Positions 23,866 to 32,492 of a stretch of 37,144 bases of DNA are shown here, piece by piece. The translations under genes were made by a program, and so were the position numbers. The notes beneath the pieces were generated by a model. That model worked only from the letters and a program-made list of their open reading frames with translations, was not told where the DNA came from and made no database searches. Where the stretch lies: NCBI GenBank assembly GCA_024401645.1, contig JAKSKR010000030.1, positions 1 through 37,144 on the forward strand. The letters are read 5' to 3'. Within the stretch, counting starts at the first letter, position 1, and each line of letters opens with the position of its first letter. The DNA is from Paludibacteraceae bacterium. Lineage in GTDB: Bacteria > Bacteroidota > Bacteroidia > Bacteroidales > Paludibacteraceae.

Positions 23866-26800
23866 ATGGAGAACCAAAACACACGCAAATGCCGGTTTGG
23901 AGCACTCTACACGTTGCTTTTACTGGTGTTGCAGGCTTTTATTCCTCTAAATGTTTCTGCCCAGGCAGGTTGTTCTGTTGTGGTGGGCGGAACCGATTTC
24001 GTTGATAAGGCACATAGCGATACGCTTTGGGCTGGTAACTTCAATCAGTTGATCACTAAAGGTCCTGATGGTAGTACCTTCGGCTCTGGCATATTGGCTC
24101 ATGCCGACTCTGCACAACAGTTAACCAACAACTACGAGTTTTCTGCTTATGGTGTAACCACTAATACGCAGATTATCGACTCAACTTACAATAAGGTCGA
24201 AAATGCGTTGGTTCTTCACGTGTCGTCTGATGCCAAGGGTGGTGACCAACTACTTTTTTCTTATCAGGTCGATGGCTTAAAGCCAGGTTCTGATTACGAG
24301 GTTTCCCTCACTGTCACCCTTCTTAATGGACCTGATAACGAGTTGGCAAAGGAACTCGAGAAGGCATATAAGTTAGGTCAGGCTGGTATCAATGTCTATA
24401 CTAACCCCGACGGCTATGGTAATAATGGTACTAAACCTGCGGGTATGACCGATGCTGACCTCTCTTTTAATAAGAAATATGTAATTCCTGTTACTATAAA
24501 GGGTACGTTAAAGGACAACGAAGAGTCTGTTAAACTTTATCTAAAGACCAACTACAATTTCTCTCCTGGTCTAACGCTTGCGGTCTCTGACTTGACTGTA
24601 AAGGGTTGTTATGCGCCTAAAGTGATTTCTAACCAAGGTATGGAAGTCTGCCAAGGTGAACAGGTGCTCTTCTCTCTCGATAAGGAATACAATGCCGAAT
24701 CATACGAATGGATGATGAAGGAACCGGGTGGTTCTTATACCTCTGTTGGTACCGGCAAGAGCATCTATAAGGAACTTAAGAAGGATGGTACTTATTCTGT
24801 CTATTGTGTGGTTAATGGCGTTAAGGCCGAAGCTGTAGAAGTAAAAACTAAGGTTTGTTGTGTCGATGAAAAGGGAAACGCAATGTCTCGCTTAAATGTC
24901 TTTAACGAAGACTTTGGTTATTTTACCGATCCACATACTTATGAAGATTCTAAAGGTAATGTTACGAAGACTCCTGCTACGTACGCACCAGAACGTGCCA
25001 ATGTAAGTTGGGACCTTACTACTGAAACTAAAATGAAATTTGACTCTAATGGTCAAATTAATGACGGATATTATGGTGTAGTTGTTCCTCGTCCTGGTGG
25101 TGGCTATTATCAAGATGTCTCTGGTAATTCAATGGCTACTTGGATGAATGGTGTAAAGTCTGACCACTCAAGTTTGGAAACCGGTAAGAAGGGTGGCGCT
25201 GCTTTGTTTATGAACGTTACCGAAAACTATACTGGTGTAATCTTCTCGCGTAAGATTGAAAAACTTTGTGCCGATAAGGAAATCTTCTTCGAAACTTACA
25301 TCGCTAATATGTCCGATGGTACAAACCCAGAGGTTACCATCAATATTAAGGATGCAAAGACTAATAAAATCCTTGAATCTAGTAAGGCTACTGCAGTAAA
25401 GAGTAAAGGTTGGACCCGTGTAAATATCGATGGACTTAAAGTGCCTGCATCGTCTCCAGATGTTATTTTGGAAGTTTTGTCTACCGGTGGTGAAGGTGAC
25501 CTTTCAGGTCAGTTCTGGAAGCAGGGTAACGACTTGATCATCGACGATATTCGCTTCATGGTTTGTTCTCCACCTAGTGTCGATATTTATTCTAACGATT
25601 ACTCTTTTGCTGCTGACACCACTATCTGTGGCGATGGTAAGATTAAGATTGGTGCACAGGCTTCTGAAATGTTGAAGACTTTCTTCGGAGGCAAACCTTC
25701 TTACTTGTATCAGACAAGTACCGATGGCGAAACTTGGAAGAACATGACTGGTATTACTTCTGAAGACGTATATACCGTAAATACTAAAGATTATCCTGGC
25801 GAAACCAATTACTTCCGTGTAGTTGTTGCTACTGCTGATGGTTTGAATCAGTTCCTTGAAAATCCTAGTCTTGCCGATTACGAAGACCCATGTCGTGCTT
25901 ACTCTATCTCAAAGACATTTACTGTTATTCGTGCAGGCTCTATTGAAATGGGCGAAGACGAAGAGAAAGAGGGTTGCGGTGGCGAAGTTATCGCCTTGAA
26001 TGGTTCTACCGATGGTACTTTGGTGTCTTTCCAGTGGGTTGATGCCGATGGTAAGACCATTGCAACTACAAAGACTTTAGATTATACGGTAACTGAAGAT
26101 GAAACCGTTCTTACTTTCATTGGTCTCAATAAGGAAGAATGTTCTGGTAGACGTGAGTTTACAATTAAGAAAAAGCCGACTGTTGAGTTCGAACTTGAAC
26201 AGACTAACGAATGTGCCCTCACTACAGTTGAAGCCAAGGGCGCGCCTGCTGGCACCAAATTCGTTTGGACTTACGATGGCAATGAACTTGATGAAACTGG
26301 CGCTTCTTTCCAGTTCGACAACGAAACTTACAGTCCAGCTTCTCTTGAAGTGGTTGGTAATGCTACTGGCTACTGTACGAGTGCTGTCGACCCAATTGAT
26401 GTCGATATTTGGGAATATGCTAAACTTCCTGAAACAACCAATGGCGATACTGTAGAGTTCCAGGTTAAGAAACAAGATTTCTCTATGGAATCTATGGTCA
26501 AGCATGTGTCTGACTTGGAATGGTCTTTGTCTGCCGATGGCCCATGGAATGCTACTGCGCCTAAACAGCCTTTGGCTGCAGCAGATACTTTCCGACACTA
26601 TGTACGTACTAAAGACGAAAACTGTCCTAGCGATCCAAAGTTGCTTGTGGTTATCGTGAATGCTGCTCCAAAACCTGGTGTTCGTAACGATACAGTTTGT
26701 GTAGGTACTGATATTGACTTTACTCAATATATAACTAAGACTGACGAAGGTTTCGACTTGGTTTGGTACGAAACTGAAGATGGCGTTGGTGCTCCTTCTC

Positions 26801-29800
26801 CAAAGGTTGAAAAAGCGCGTTATGGCGGCCGCGTAATTGAACGCTGGGTAACCCAGAAGAGCAAACAGGCTGAAAGTGAAAAGGCACTTATTCAGGTCCT
26901 TGTTGCTAAGGTTCCTGATCCGGTTGTTGAACCAAACGGACCTTATTGCTTGGGTGCTAATTCTACCGAATTGACGGCTACTGCAACTGCCGATGAAGCG
27001 AATAAGATTTTTGCTACTGGTGTTAAGTGGTCATTAGATGGTGTTGAACTTACAGACCTTAATCCTTCTACTGAAAAGGAAGGTGAGGTTACTTACAAGG
27101 TTATTGCTTATTACAACAATCCGAATGCTTTAAATGGCGAAAAGGTTTGTGAATCTAAAGCTAGCGATCTTAAGGTGAAGGTCATTAAGACTAAAGAACC
27201 TACTTCTCAATCTGACTTCAAGGTGAACTACTTGAAGACCGATGGCGAAAATGGTGGCTTTAAAGATATTCTTGCACAAAGCGAAAATAAGGTGGCTGTT
27301 GCCGAACCTGAACATACTTTGGTTTGGTACGACGAGAGTAAGCAGAAAATGACTGGCACGCCTAAACCAACTTATTCTGCTGACATGGGCGATGAAACAT
27401 TCACTTATTATGTGAGCCAGAAAATGAAGGGCGAGCCTGGTTGCGAAAGCGAACTTGTTAAGGTTACTGTAACAGTTTCAGCTTCTCCAAGACCAACTAC
27501 TTCTTCTGTCGCTTACTGTGAAGGCGCAACTCCTGATGCGTTGACTTCTTCGGTTACCATCAACACTCTCGATGGTGAAAACGAAAATGATTACACTTTG
27601 GTTTGGTTTGAAACCGATCCTAGCAGCCTTTCTGATGAACAGAAGATTGCTACAGGTTTAACTACTGCGCCTACTGCCAAGACAACAGTTCCTGCTGGTA
27701 AGCTTTTCGAAGTCTACACTTACTATGTTGCTCAAATGAAGACCAACGAAGCTGGCCAGAAGGTTATTAGTGGTGTAAGTGAACTCGTCGATAGTGTTTA
27801 TGCACGTCCTAAATTGTCTATGGTTACTCCTGATCCGGTTTGTGAACCACAGACTGTCGACTTGACCGATAAGAAATATTGGGATGTACAGGCTGCCCAG
27901 GTCTGGGTTGAGGCTTTGAAGGATGCTGAATTGGAAGACGCGAAGGCTATTGCCGAAACTGGTACTTATAAGACTGAAGCTTACTTCTATGTTCGTGGTC
28001 AGGAATGTCGCACAAGCGCACCTGTCAACGTTACTGTTACTGTCGACTACATTAGAGATTTGGCTATCGATGGCGTAAGAACCACTTGCCCTAACACTTC
28101 TGTAGAATTGACTGCTAAAACTGATTCTTATTCTCCAAGCGCAATTACATACACTTGGACTAGTAGCGCTGAAACTAAGCAAGCAACTGAAAATACATTC
28201 CAGACTACCGAATTGTCGAAGGTGACCATCTATTCGTTGTCTGCAAAGGCTGGTGCTTGCGATGTTAAGGCTTTGGAAACTCACACAATTGAAATTGGTG
28301 ACGGTCCTGTTGTCGGTAATGTCAACTTTAGCGAGGTTGATCTCGACAATGTTTCTGAAACGGCTTCTTACGATGGTGTCGAGTTCAACTCTTGTGGCAA
28401 GGAAATCGCTCTAAAGGCCGATGTAACTTACACTAAAGATGATTTTGTGTGGACTTTGAACGGCCAAAAGGTTGGTACTGGTAGCACTTTGAGGGTTACT
28501 CCTACTGATGGTACTTCAGTTTATCACGTAGCTTATACTAACGAATGTCCTACAGGCTTCGACGTTACTGTTAACAGTGTTCCTGTTAAGGCTACTTTGG
28601 CTTCTGTTTCCGACATGGTAATCTGCGAAGGCGAATCGTTCAAGGCTTCTATTAACGTGGCTTGCCCTAAAGACGATTACAAGGTTCAGTGGTTTAAGAA
28701 TGGTTTAGATTTGGGTGAATCTTCAAAGACTCTCGAGTTTACCGAAACTACAGCAGACCTTAACGGCAAGTACTCGTTCAAGGTTTCTTATAACGACCTC
28801 TGCGTTTCTACTGGCGATGTTACGAAAGATGACATCGATGAGTTGAAAGTACGTCCTTTTGTTAAGTTCGACTATAACGCACAGTATGTTGCTCGTAGAG
28901 ATAGTTCTTTGACTATTCCTTTGACATTTACTGTTCCTTCCGACCACGAACCTTCTAACATTCTTTGGACTGAAGGTGGCCGCTCGGTAAACGAAGGTGC
29001 TTCTTACGATGACCTTAAGGTTCGTACTGACCATAAGTTTACTGTAGACGTTAAGGATGAGGACTTCTGTTCAGTTCCTGTTAACATCGATGTTCTTGTC
29101 GATGCTCGCTTGAAACTTAATGTTAAGGGTACTTCTGTTATCTGCTTGAACGACGATAGCGAAATTGTTATCGATACTGCTGGTACTGGTAATTTCGTTT
29201 ACCCTACTAAGGCAGGTATCAAAATTACCCAGATTTCTCCTTCTGTGGCTGAACGTGTTTACGAAGCTGGTTGGGTGGCTGATCCGGCTGACTTTGGTAA
29301 GCTCCACTTCAAGATCCATCCGGCTGAAGTTGGTATCACCACTTACAAGGTCGACTACTTCTACCGTAAGGATGAAGGTGTTGACGAACAGCATGTAACC
29401 AAGTCTTATCAGGTTGAAGTTCGTCAGTCTCCAAACATTGTTCCTACTCGTGGCTTGGCAATGTGTGCTAACGGTGAAGATGAGTTGACAGTATCTTTGG
29501 CTTCTATTTACCCTCAAACCGGTGTTTCTTTGGAATGGGATTACAACCAAGATATTATCTCTAGCCGTACTAGCCAAGACATTACTGTACGTCCTACTTT
29601 CGACGACGATAAGCCTGGTAACTCTTACCGTTTGACTTACACTGTAAGGGCTACTCTCGATGGCGCAATTTGCGACGCTGTTGCTGCCGATGTTGATGTC
29701 ATTGTTTACCGTCCTCTTGAAGGTAAGATTGAAGGTCCTGAAGTTATTTGTGCTGGCTTGACTGCCGATCTCGATGCTTCTTCTTACGATGCCGATTTCT

Positions 29801-30438
29801 ATACCTGGACTGCTAAACCACAGGATGCTTCAATTAGCGATACTACTGCTGCAAAGATTCAAGTTGGTCCTGATGAGTCAACCGAATACAATGTGTTTGT
29901 AACCCGTGGCGAATGCTCGGCTACTAGCTCATTCGAATTGGAGATTTCTCAACGCCCTGTTATCCAGAGTGTCGACTCTATCGATTACAACATCCGCGAT
30001 GTTCAGGTTGTTGGTGGTAGAGAACCTTACACTTTCTGGGTTGACAAGAGAACTGGCGAAGGACAGAACAGCAACCGTCTTGAAAATGTTCGTTATGGTC
30101 GTCACACTGTTTATGTTGTCGACGATGCAAAGTGCGATACAAAGAAGGGATTCACTGTTCTTGCTCCTAGCATTAAGATTCAGCCGGTTGTTTCACCTAA
30201 CGGCGATGGCGTTTACGATGCATTCTTTAACAACGTTCTTCACGATGCGTTCCCTAATGCAAAGGTTACCATCTACGACCGTTGGGGTAAGAAACTCGTT
30301 ACTCTCTTGGGCTCTGACCCAGGTTGGGATGGTACTTACAATGGTACTCCAATGCCATCTACCGACTACTGGTACGAAATCGAAATCAAGGAATTGAACA
30401 CCATCTACACTGGTCACTTCACTTTGATGCGTCAGTAA
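23866..30438 (+). CDS. Giant surface protein with Ig-like modules and T9SS type B (gliding-type) C-terminus
   Basis: The 2190-residue protein has a signal peptide (cleavage after SAQ, ~33). Two ~200-residue beta-sandwich-like regions follow (~35-245 and ~335-570; the second ends IIDDIRFMVC). Then comes a long series of Ig-like modules, each opening with a Pro-rich strand and a Cys: VCQGEQV (~262), TVCVGTDI (~943), YCLGANS (~1024), YCEGATP (~1217), VCEPQTV (~1325), TCPNTSV (~1407), ICEGESF (~1586), ICLNDDS (~1757), MCANGED (~1865) and ICAGLTA (~1962). The last ~85 residues begin VVSPNGDGVYDAFF (from ~2108) and include YDRWGKKLV and WDGTYNG, the type B sorting domain of gliding-motility-associated adhesins exported by T9SS. 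The role is probably adhesion. Codons are biased like those of dnaK, which suggests high expression. Confidence 0.9.
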   Translation: MENQNTRKCRFGALYTLLLLVLQAFIPLNVSAQAGCSVVVGGTDFVDKAHSDTLWAGNFNQLITKGPDGSTFGSGILAHADSAQQLTNNYEFSAYGVTTNTQIIDSTYNKVENALVLHVSSDAKGGDQLLFSYQVDGLKPGSDYEVSLTVTLLNGPDNELAKELEKAYKLGQAGINVYTNPDGYGNNGTKPAGMTDADLSFNKKYVIPVTIKGTLKDNEESVKLYLKTNYNFSPGLTLAVSDLTVKGCYAPKVISNQGMEVCQGEQVLFSLDKEYNAESYEWMMKEPGGSYTSVGTGKSIYKELKKDGTYSVYCVVNGVKAEAVEVKTKVCCVDEKGNAMSRLNVFNEDFGYFTDPHTYEDSKGNVTKTPATYAPERANVSWDLTTETKMKFDSNGQINDGYYGVVVPRPGGGYYQDVSGNSMATWMNGVKSDHSSLETGKKGGAALFMNVTENYTGVIFSRKIEKLCADKEIFFETYIANMSDGTNPEVTINIKDAKTNKILESSKATAVKSKGWTRVNIDGLKVPASSPDVILEVLSTGGEGDLSGQFWKQGNDLIIDDIRFMVCSPPSVDIYSNDYSFAADTTICGDGKIKIGAQASEMLKTFFGGKPSYLYQTSTDGETWKNMTGITSEDVYTVNTKDYPGETNYFRVVVATADGLNQFLENPSLADYEDPCRAYSISKTFTVIRAGSIEMGEDEEKEGCGGEVIALNGSTDGTLVSFQWVDADGKTIATTKTLDYTVTEDETVLTFIGLNKEECSGRREFTIKKKPTVEFELEQTNECALTTVEAKGAPAGTKFVWTYDGNELDETGASFQFDNETYSPASLEVVGNATGYCTSAVDPIDVDIWEYAKLPETTNGDTVEFQVKKQDFSMESMVKHVSDLEWSLSADGPWNATAPKQPLAAADTFRHYVRTKDENCPSDPKLLVVIVNAAPKPGVRNDTVCVGTDIDFTQYITKTDEGFDLVWYETEDGVGAPSPKVEKARYGGRVIERWVTQKSKQAESEKALIQVLVAKVPDPVVEPNGPYCLGANSTELTATATADEANKIFATGVKWSLDGVELTDLNPSTEKEGEVTYKVIAYYNNPNALNGEKVCESKASDLKVKVIKTKEPTSQSDFKVNYLKTDGENGGFKDILAQSENKVAVAEPEHTLVWYDESKQKMTGTPKPTYSADMGDETFTYYVSQKMKGEPGCESELVKVTVTVSASPRPTTSSVAYCEGATPDALTSSVTINTLDGENENDYTLVWFETDPSSLSDEQKIATGLTTAPTAKTTVPAGKLFEVYTYYVAQMKTNEAGQKVISGVSELVDSVYARPKLSMVTPDPVCEPQTVDLTDKKYWDVQAAQVWVEALKDAELEDAKAIAETGTYKTEAYFYVRGQECRTSAPVNVTVTVDYIRDLAIDGVRTTCPNTSVELTAKTDSYSPSAITYTWTSSAETKQATENTFQTTELSKVTIYSLSAKAGACDVKALETHTIEIGDGPVVGNVNFSEVDLDNVSETASYDGVEFNSCGKEIALKADVTYTKDDFVWTLNGQKVGTGSTLRVTPTDGTSVYHVAYTNECPTGFDVTVNSVPVKATLASVSDMVICEGESFKASINVACPKDDYKVQWFKNGLDLGESSKTLEFTETTADLNGKYSFKVSYNDLCVSTGDVTKDDIDELKVRPFVKFDYNAQYVARRDSSLTIPLTFTVPSDHEPSNILWTEGGRSVNEGASYDDLKVRTDHKFTVDVKDEDFCSVPVNIDVLVDARLKLNVKGTSVICLNDDSEIVIDTAGTGNFVYPTKAGIKITQISPSVAERVYEAGWVADPADFGKLHFKIHPAEVGITTYKVDYFYRKDEGVDEQHVTKSYQVEVRQSPNIVPTRGLAMCANGEDELTVSLASIYPQTGVSLEWDYNQDIISSRTSQDITVRPTFDDDKPGNSYRLTYTVRATLDGAICDAVAADVDVIVYRPLEGKIEGPEVICAGLTADLDASSYDADFYTWTAKPQDASISDTTAAKIQVGPDESTEYNVFVTRGECSATSSFELEISQRPVIQSVDSIDYNIRDVQVVGGREPYTFWVDKRTGEGQNSNRLENVRYGRHTVYVVDDAKCDTKKGFTVLAPSIKIQPVVSPNGDGVYDAFFNNVLHDAFPNAKVTIYDRWGKKLVTLLGSDPGWDGTYNGTPMPSTDYWYEIEIKELNTIYTGHFTLMRQ

Positions 30439-30467
30439 TCAGAATTTTACATAACTCTATAATTAAA

Positions 30468-30505
30468 GGGGCTGTATCATAATGCATTTTGATACAACCC
30501 CTTTT
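30468..30505 (+). terminator. Terminator cassette after the giant gene
   Basis: GGGGCTGTATCA (30468-30479) pairs with TGATACAACCCC (30490-30501) with one C-A mismatch around the loop TAATGCATTT, followed by TTTT. It is the third close copy of the cassette seen at 1701 and 6118. Confidence 0.87.
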
Positions 30506-30615
30506 CTTTTGCATCCTTCTATCTATTTTTATGGTGTGGCTTCTCCTGCGCTCTTTCAACATCTCATCAGTTTTAAGTTTTCAGTTATTAGTTTTAAGTT
30601 TTAACTTGTCTTCTG

Positions 30616-30623
30616 TATCTTTG
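30616..30623 (+). promoter_or_regulatory. -7 box of pepD
   Basis: TATCTTTG is a perfect TAnnTTTG box. It lies 13 bases before the ATG at 30637 and 22 before the ATG at 30646, so the second is the better start. The upstream sequence is made of short AGTTTTAAGTTTT-type repeats without a clear -33. Confidence 0.5.
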
Positions 30624-30645
30624 TATAAAACAGATAATGCACTTT

Positions 30646-32112
30646 ATGGAAAACGAAATAGAAAAACTCCAGCCACAAGCTATTTGGCATTACTTTGCTG
30701 AAATATGTAAGGTTCCTCGTCCATCTAAACACGAAGAAAAGATTAAGAGTTATTTGGTCGACTTTGGAAACAGTCTTCAGCTCGAAACCATCGATGCTGG
30801 TGGTAACATCATTATTCGTAAGGCTGCTACCAAGGGTTATGAGTCTGCCCCTAGCTTGCTACTCCAGGCCCACATGGATATGGTCTGTGAAAAGAACGCC
30901 GATGTTAAGCACGACTTCTTCAACGACCCTATTCAGCCTTATGTCGACGGCGAATGGGTAAAAGCCAAGGGTACTACTCTTGGTGCTGACGATGGCATGG
31001 GTGTTGCTGCAATGTTGGCCATCTTGGCAGACGATGCCATTGAACATGGTCCAATTGAGTGCTTGTTTACTTTTGACGAGGAGACCGGTTTGTCTGGTGC
31101 GAAAGAGTTGCCTGCTGGTATCCTTCAGTCTAAATATCTTTTGAATCTCGACTCGGAAGACGATGGCGAGTTCTGCATTGGTTGTGCAGGTGGTGTCGAT
31201 ACTACGGCCCAGTTTGTTTACCAACCTTATCCCGCTCCTGTTGGCTCTTTCTTTTTCAAGGTAACGCTGAATGGTCTTCAAGGAGGTCATTCTGGTGCCG
31301 ATATCCACTTGAACCGTGGTAATGCGGTGCAGTTGCTGGCTCGTTTTCTCAACAACTTATCGCTACAGGCTCCACTGTCGTTGGGTTATTTCGATGGGGG
31401 AAATCTTCGCAACGCCATTGCGCGCGAGGCTTATGCAATTATTGGGGTGCCAATGGCTAAAAAGGAGTTGGTACGTATTCAAGCCAATTTGTTCCTTGCC
31501 AATTTGCAAGACGAGTACCCAAATGAACCTGGTTTGCAGTTGTCGGTAGAGTCTATGGTGGAAGATGCTCCTGAATATGTTGTCGATTCCGAAACCACTA
31601 TGCAGCTCATTCGTGCATTGGTGGCTTGCCCTCATGGCGTTATGGGCATGAGTCGCGACTTGGAAGGCTTGGTCGAAACCTCTACAAACTTGGCCTCGGT
31701 GAAGATGCAAGAGGGTAACACCATTCTTGTAACCACTAGTCAGCGCAGTTCTGTTGCTTCGCGTAAGGAAGAGGTGAAGGCCAAGGTGGCTGCAACCTTC
31801 CTGTTGGCTGGTGCAATGGTTTCGCATGGCGACGGTTACCCAGGTTGGAAACCAAACATGAAGTCGGCTATTAAAGACCTTTTGGTCGAGTCTTATGCCT
31901 CTTTGTTCGGTGTTCAACCTACTGTTGGTGCCATTCATGCTGGACTAGAGTGTGGACTCTTCCTCGAAAAATATCCCGATCTCGATATGATTTCTTGCGG
32001 ACCAACGCTTCGGGGTGTGCATTCGCCTGCCGAAAAGGTCGAAATTTCAACTGTCGACAAGTTTTGGCGTATGTTGCTCGACGTTATGAAACGTATGAAA
32101 TCGCTTAAGTAA
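30646..32112 (+). CDS. pepD: Cytosolic non-specific dipeptidase (M20 family)
   Basis: The product is 488 residues from the ATG at 30646 (an ATG at 30637 would add three residues and leave almost no leader). PepD/PepD-like aminoacyl-histidine dipeptidases cleave a broad range of dipeptides with two metal ions. The ligand motifs are present: LQAHMDMVCEKN (first His and catalytic Asp), LGADDGMGVAA (bridging Asp) and FTFDEETGLSGA (catalytic Glu and metal Glu), followed by LNLDSEDDGEFCIG and, near the C-terminus, IHAGLECGLF. The inserted lid/dimer domain contains GGHSGADIHLNRGNA. It fits with the downstream Clp genes as a peptide-recycling enzyme, though it has its own promoter. Confidence 0.94.
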   Translation: MENEIEKLQPQAIWHYFAEICKVPRPSKHEEKIKSYLVDFGNSLQLETIDAGGNIIIRKAATKGYESAPSLLLQAHMDMVCEKNADVKHDFFNDPIQPYVDGEWVKAKGTTLGADDGMGVAAMLAILADDAIEHGPIECLFTFDEETGLSGAKELPAGILQSKYLLNLDSEDDGEFCIGCAGGVDTTAQFVYQPYPAPVGSFFFKVTLNGLQGGHSGADIHLNRGNAVQLLARFLNNLSLQAPLSLGYFDGGNLRNAIAREAYAIIGVPMAKKELVRIQANLFLANLQDEYPNEPGLQLSVESMVEDAPEYVVDSETTMQLIRALVACPHGVMGMSRDLEGLVETSTNLASVKMQEGNTILVTTSQRSSVASRKEEVKAKVAATFLLAGAMVSHGDGYPGWKPNMKSAIKDLLVESYASLFGVQPTVGAIHAGLECGLFLEKYPDLDMISCGPTLRGVHSPAEKVEISTVDKFWRMLLDVMKRMKSLK

Positions 32113-32174
32113 ACGTTTATGTGCAGTCAGGTGGCAGAGCAAACGAATTTCTATAGTTTATATCCTAACAACGC

Positions 32175-32480
32175 ATGGCTCAAGAACAATCAGCTATAAG
32201 GGAACGTCAAAACACTAACCTGAAGGAACCTCGTCGTTACAAGGTTACTATGTTTAACGATGACTTCACACCCATGGACTTTGTGGTGATGGTCTTGACG
32301 TCCATTTTCAATAAGAATCAGGCCGATGCCGAACAGATTATGCTCGACATCCATCATAAGGGGAAGGCGGTGGTAGGCATCTATTCGCTAGATATTGCCC
32401 AAACCAAAGTTGAGAAGACAACGAAGTTGGCGCGCCAAAGCAACTATCCGCTTAAGGTCATTTATGCACCCGAAAACTAA
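32175..32480 (+). CDS. clpS: ClpS adaptor of the ClpAP protease
   Basis: The 101-residue protein brings N-end-rule substrates to ClpA. A flexible N-terminal tail of ~24 residues precedes the core RYKVTMFNDDFTPMDFVV, whose NDD/TPMxFV residues form the rim of the pocket for the substrate N-terminal residue. The C-terminal half (HHKGKAVVGIYSLDIAQTKVE) is typical. clpA begins 12 bases after its stop, so the adaptor and the unfoldase are made together. The unit begins 62 bases after pepD and may be partly read from it; no consensus promoter was recognised. Confidence 0.95.
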   Translation: MAQEQSAIRERQNTNLKEPRRYKVTMFNDDFTPMDFVVMVLTSIFNKNQADAEQIMLDIHHKGKAVVGIYSLDIAQTKVEKTTKLARQSNYPLKVIYAPEN

Positions 32481-32492
32481 TAACTATCGATT

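Noticed and set aside
23866..30438. Internal plus- and minus-strand frames of 60-216 residues inside the giant gene
   Set aside because: All are shadows of the main frame, which is uninterrupted from signal peptide to sorting domain; no frameshift is needed.
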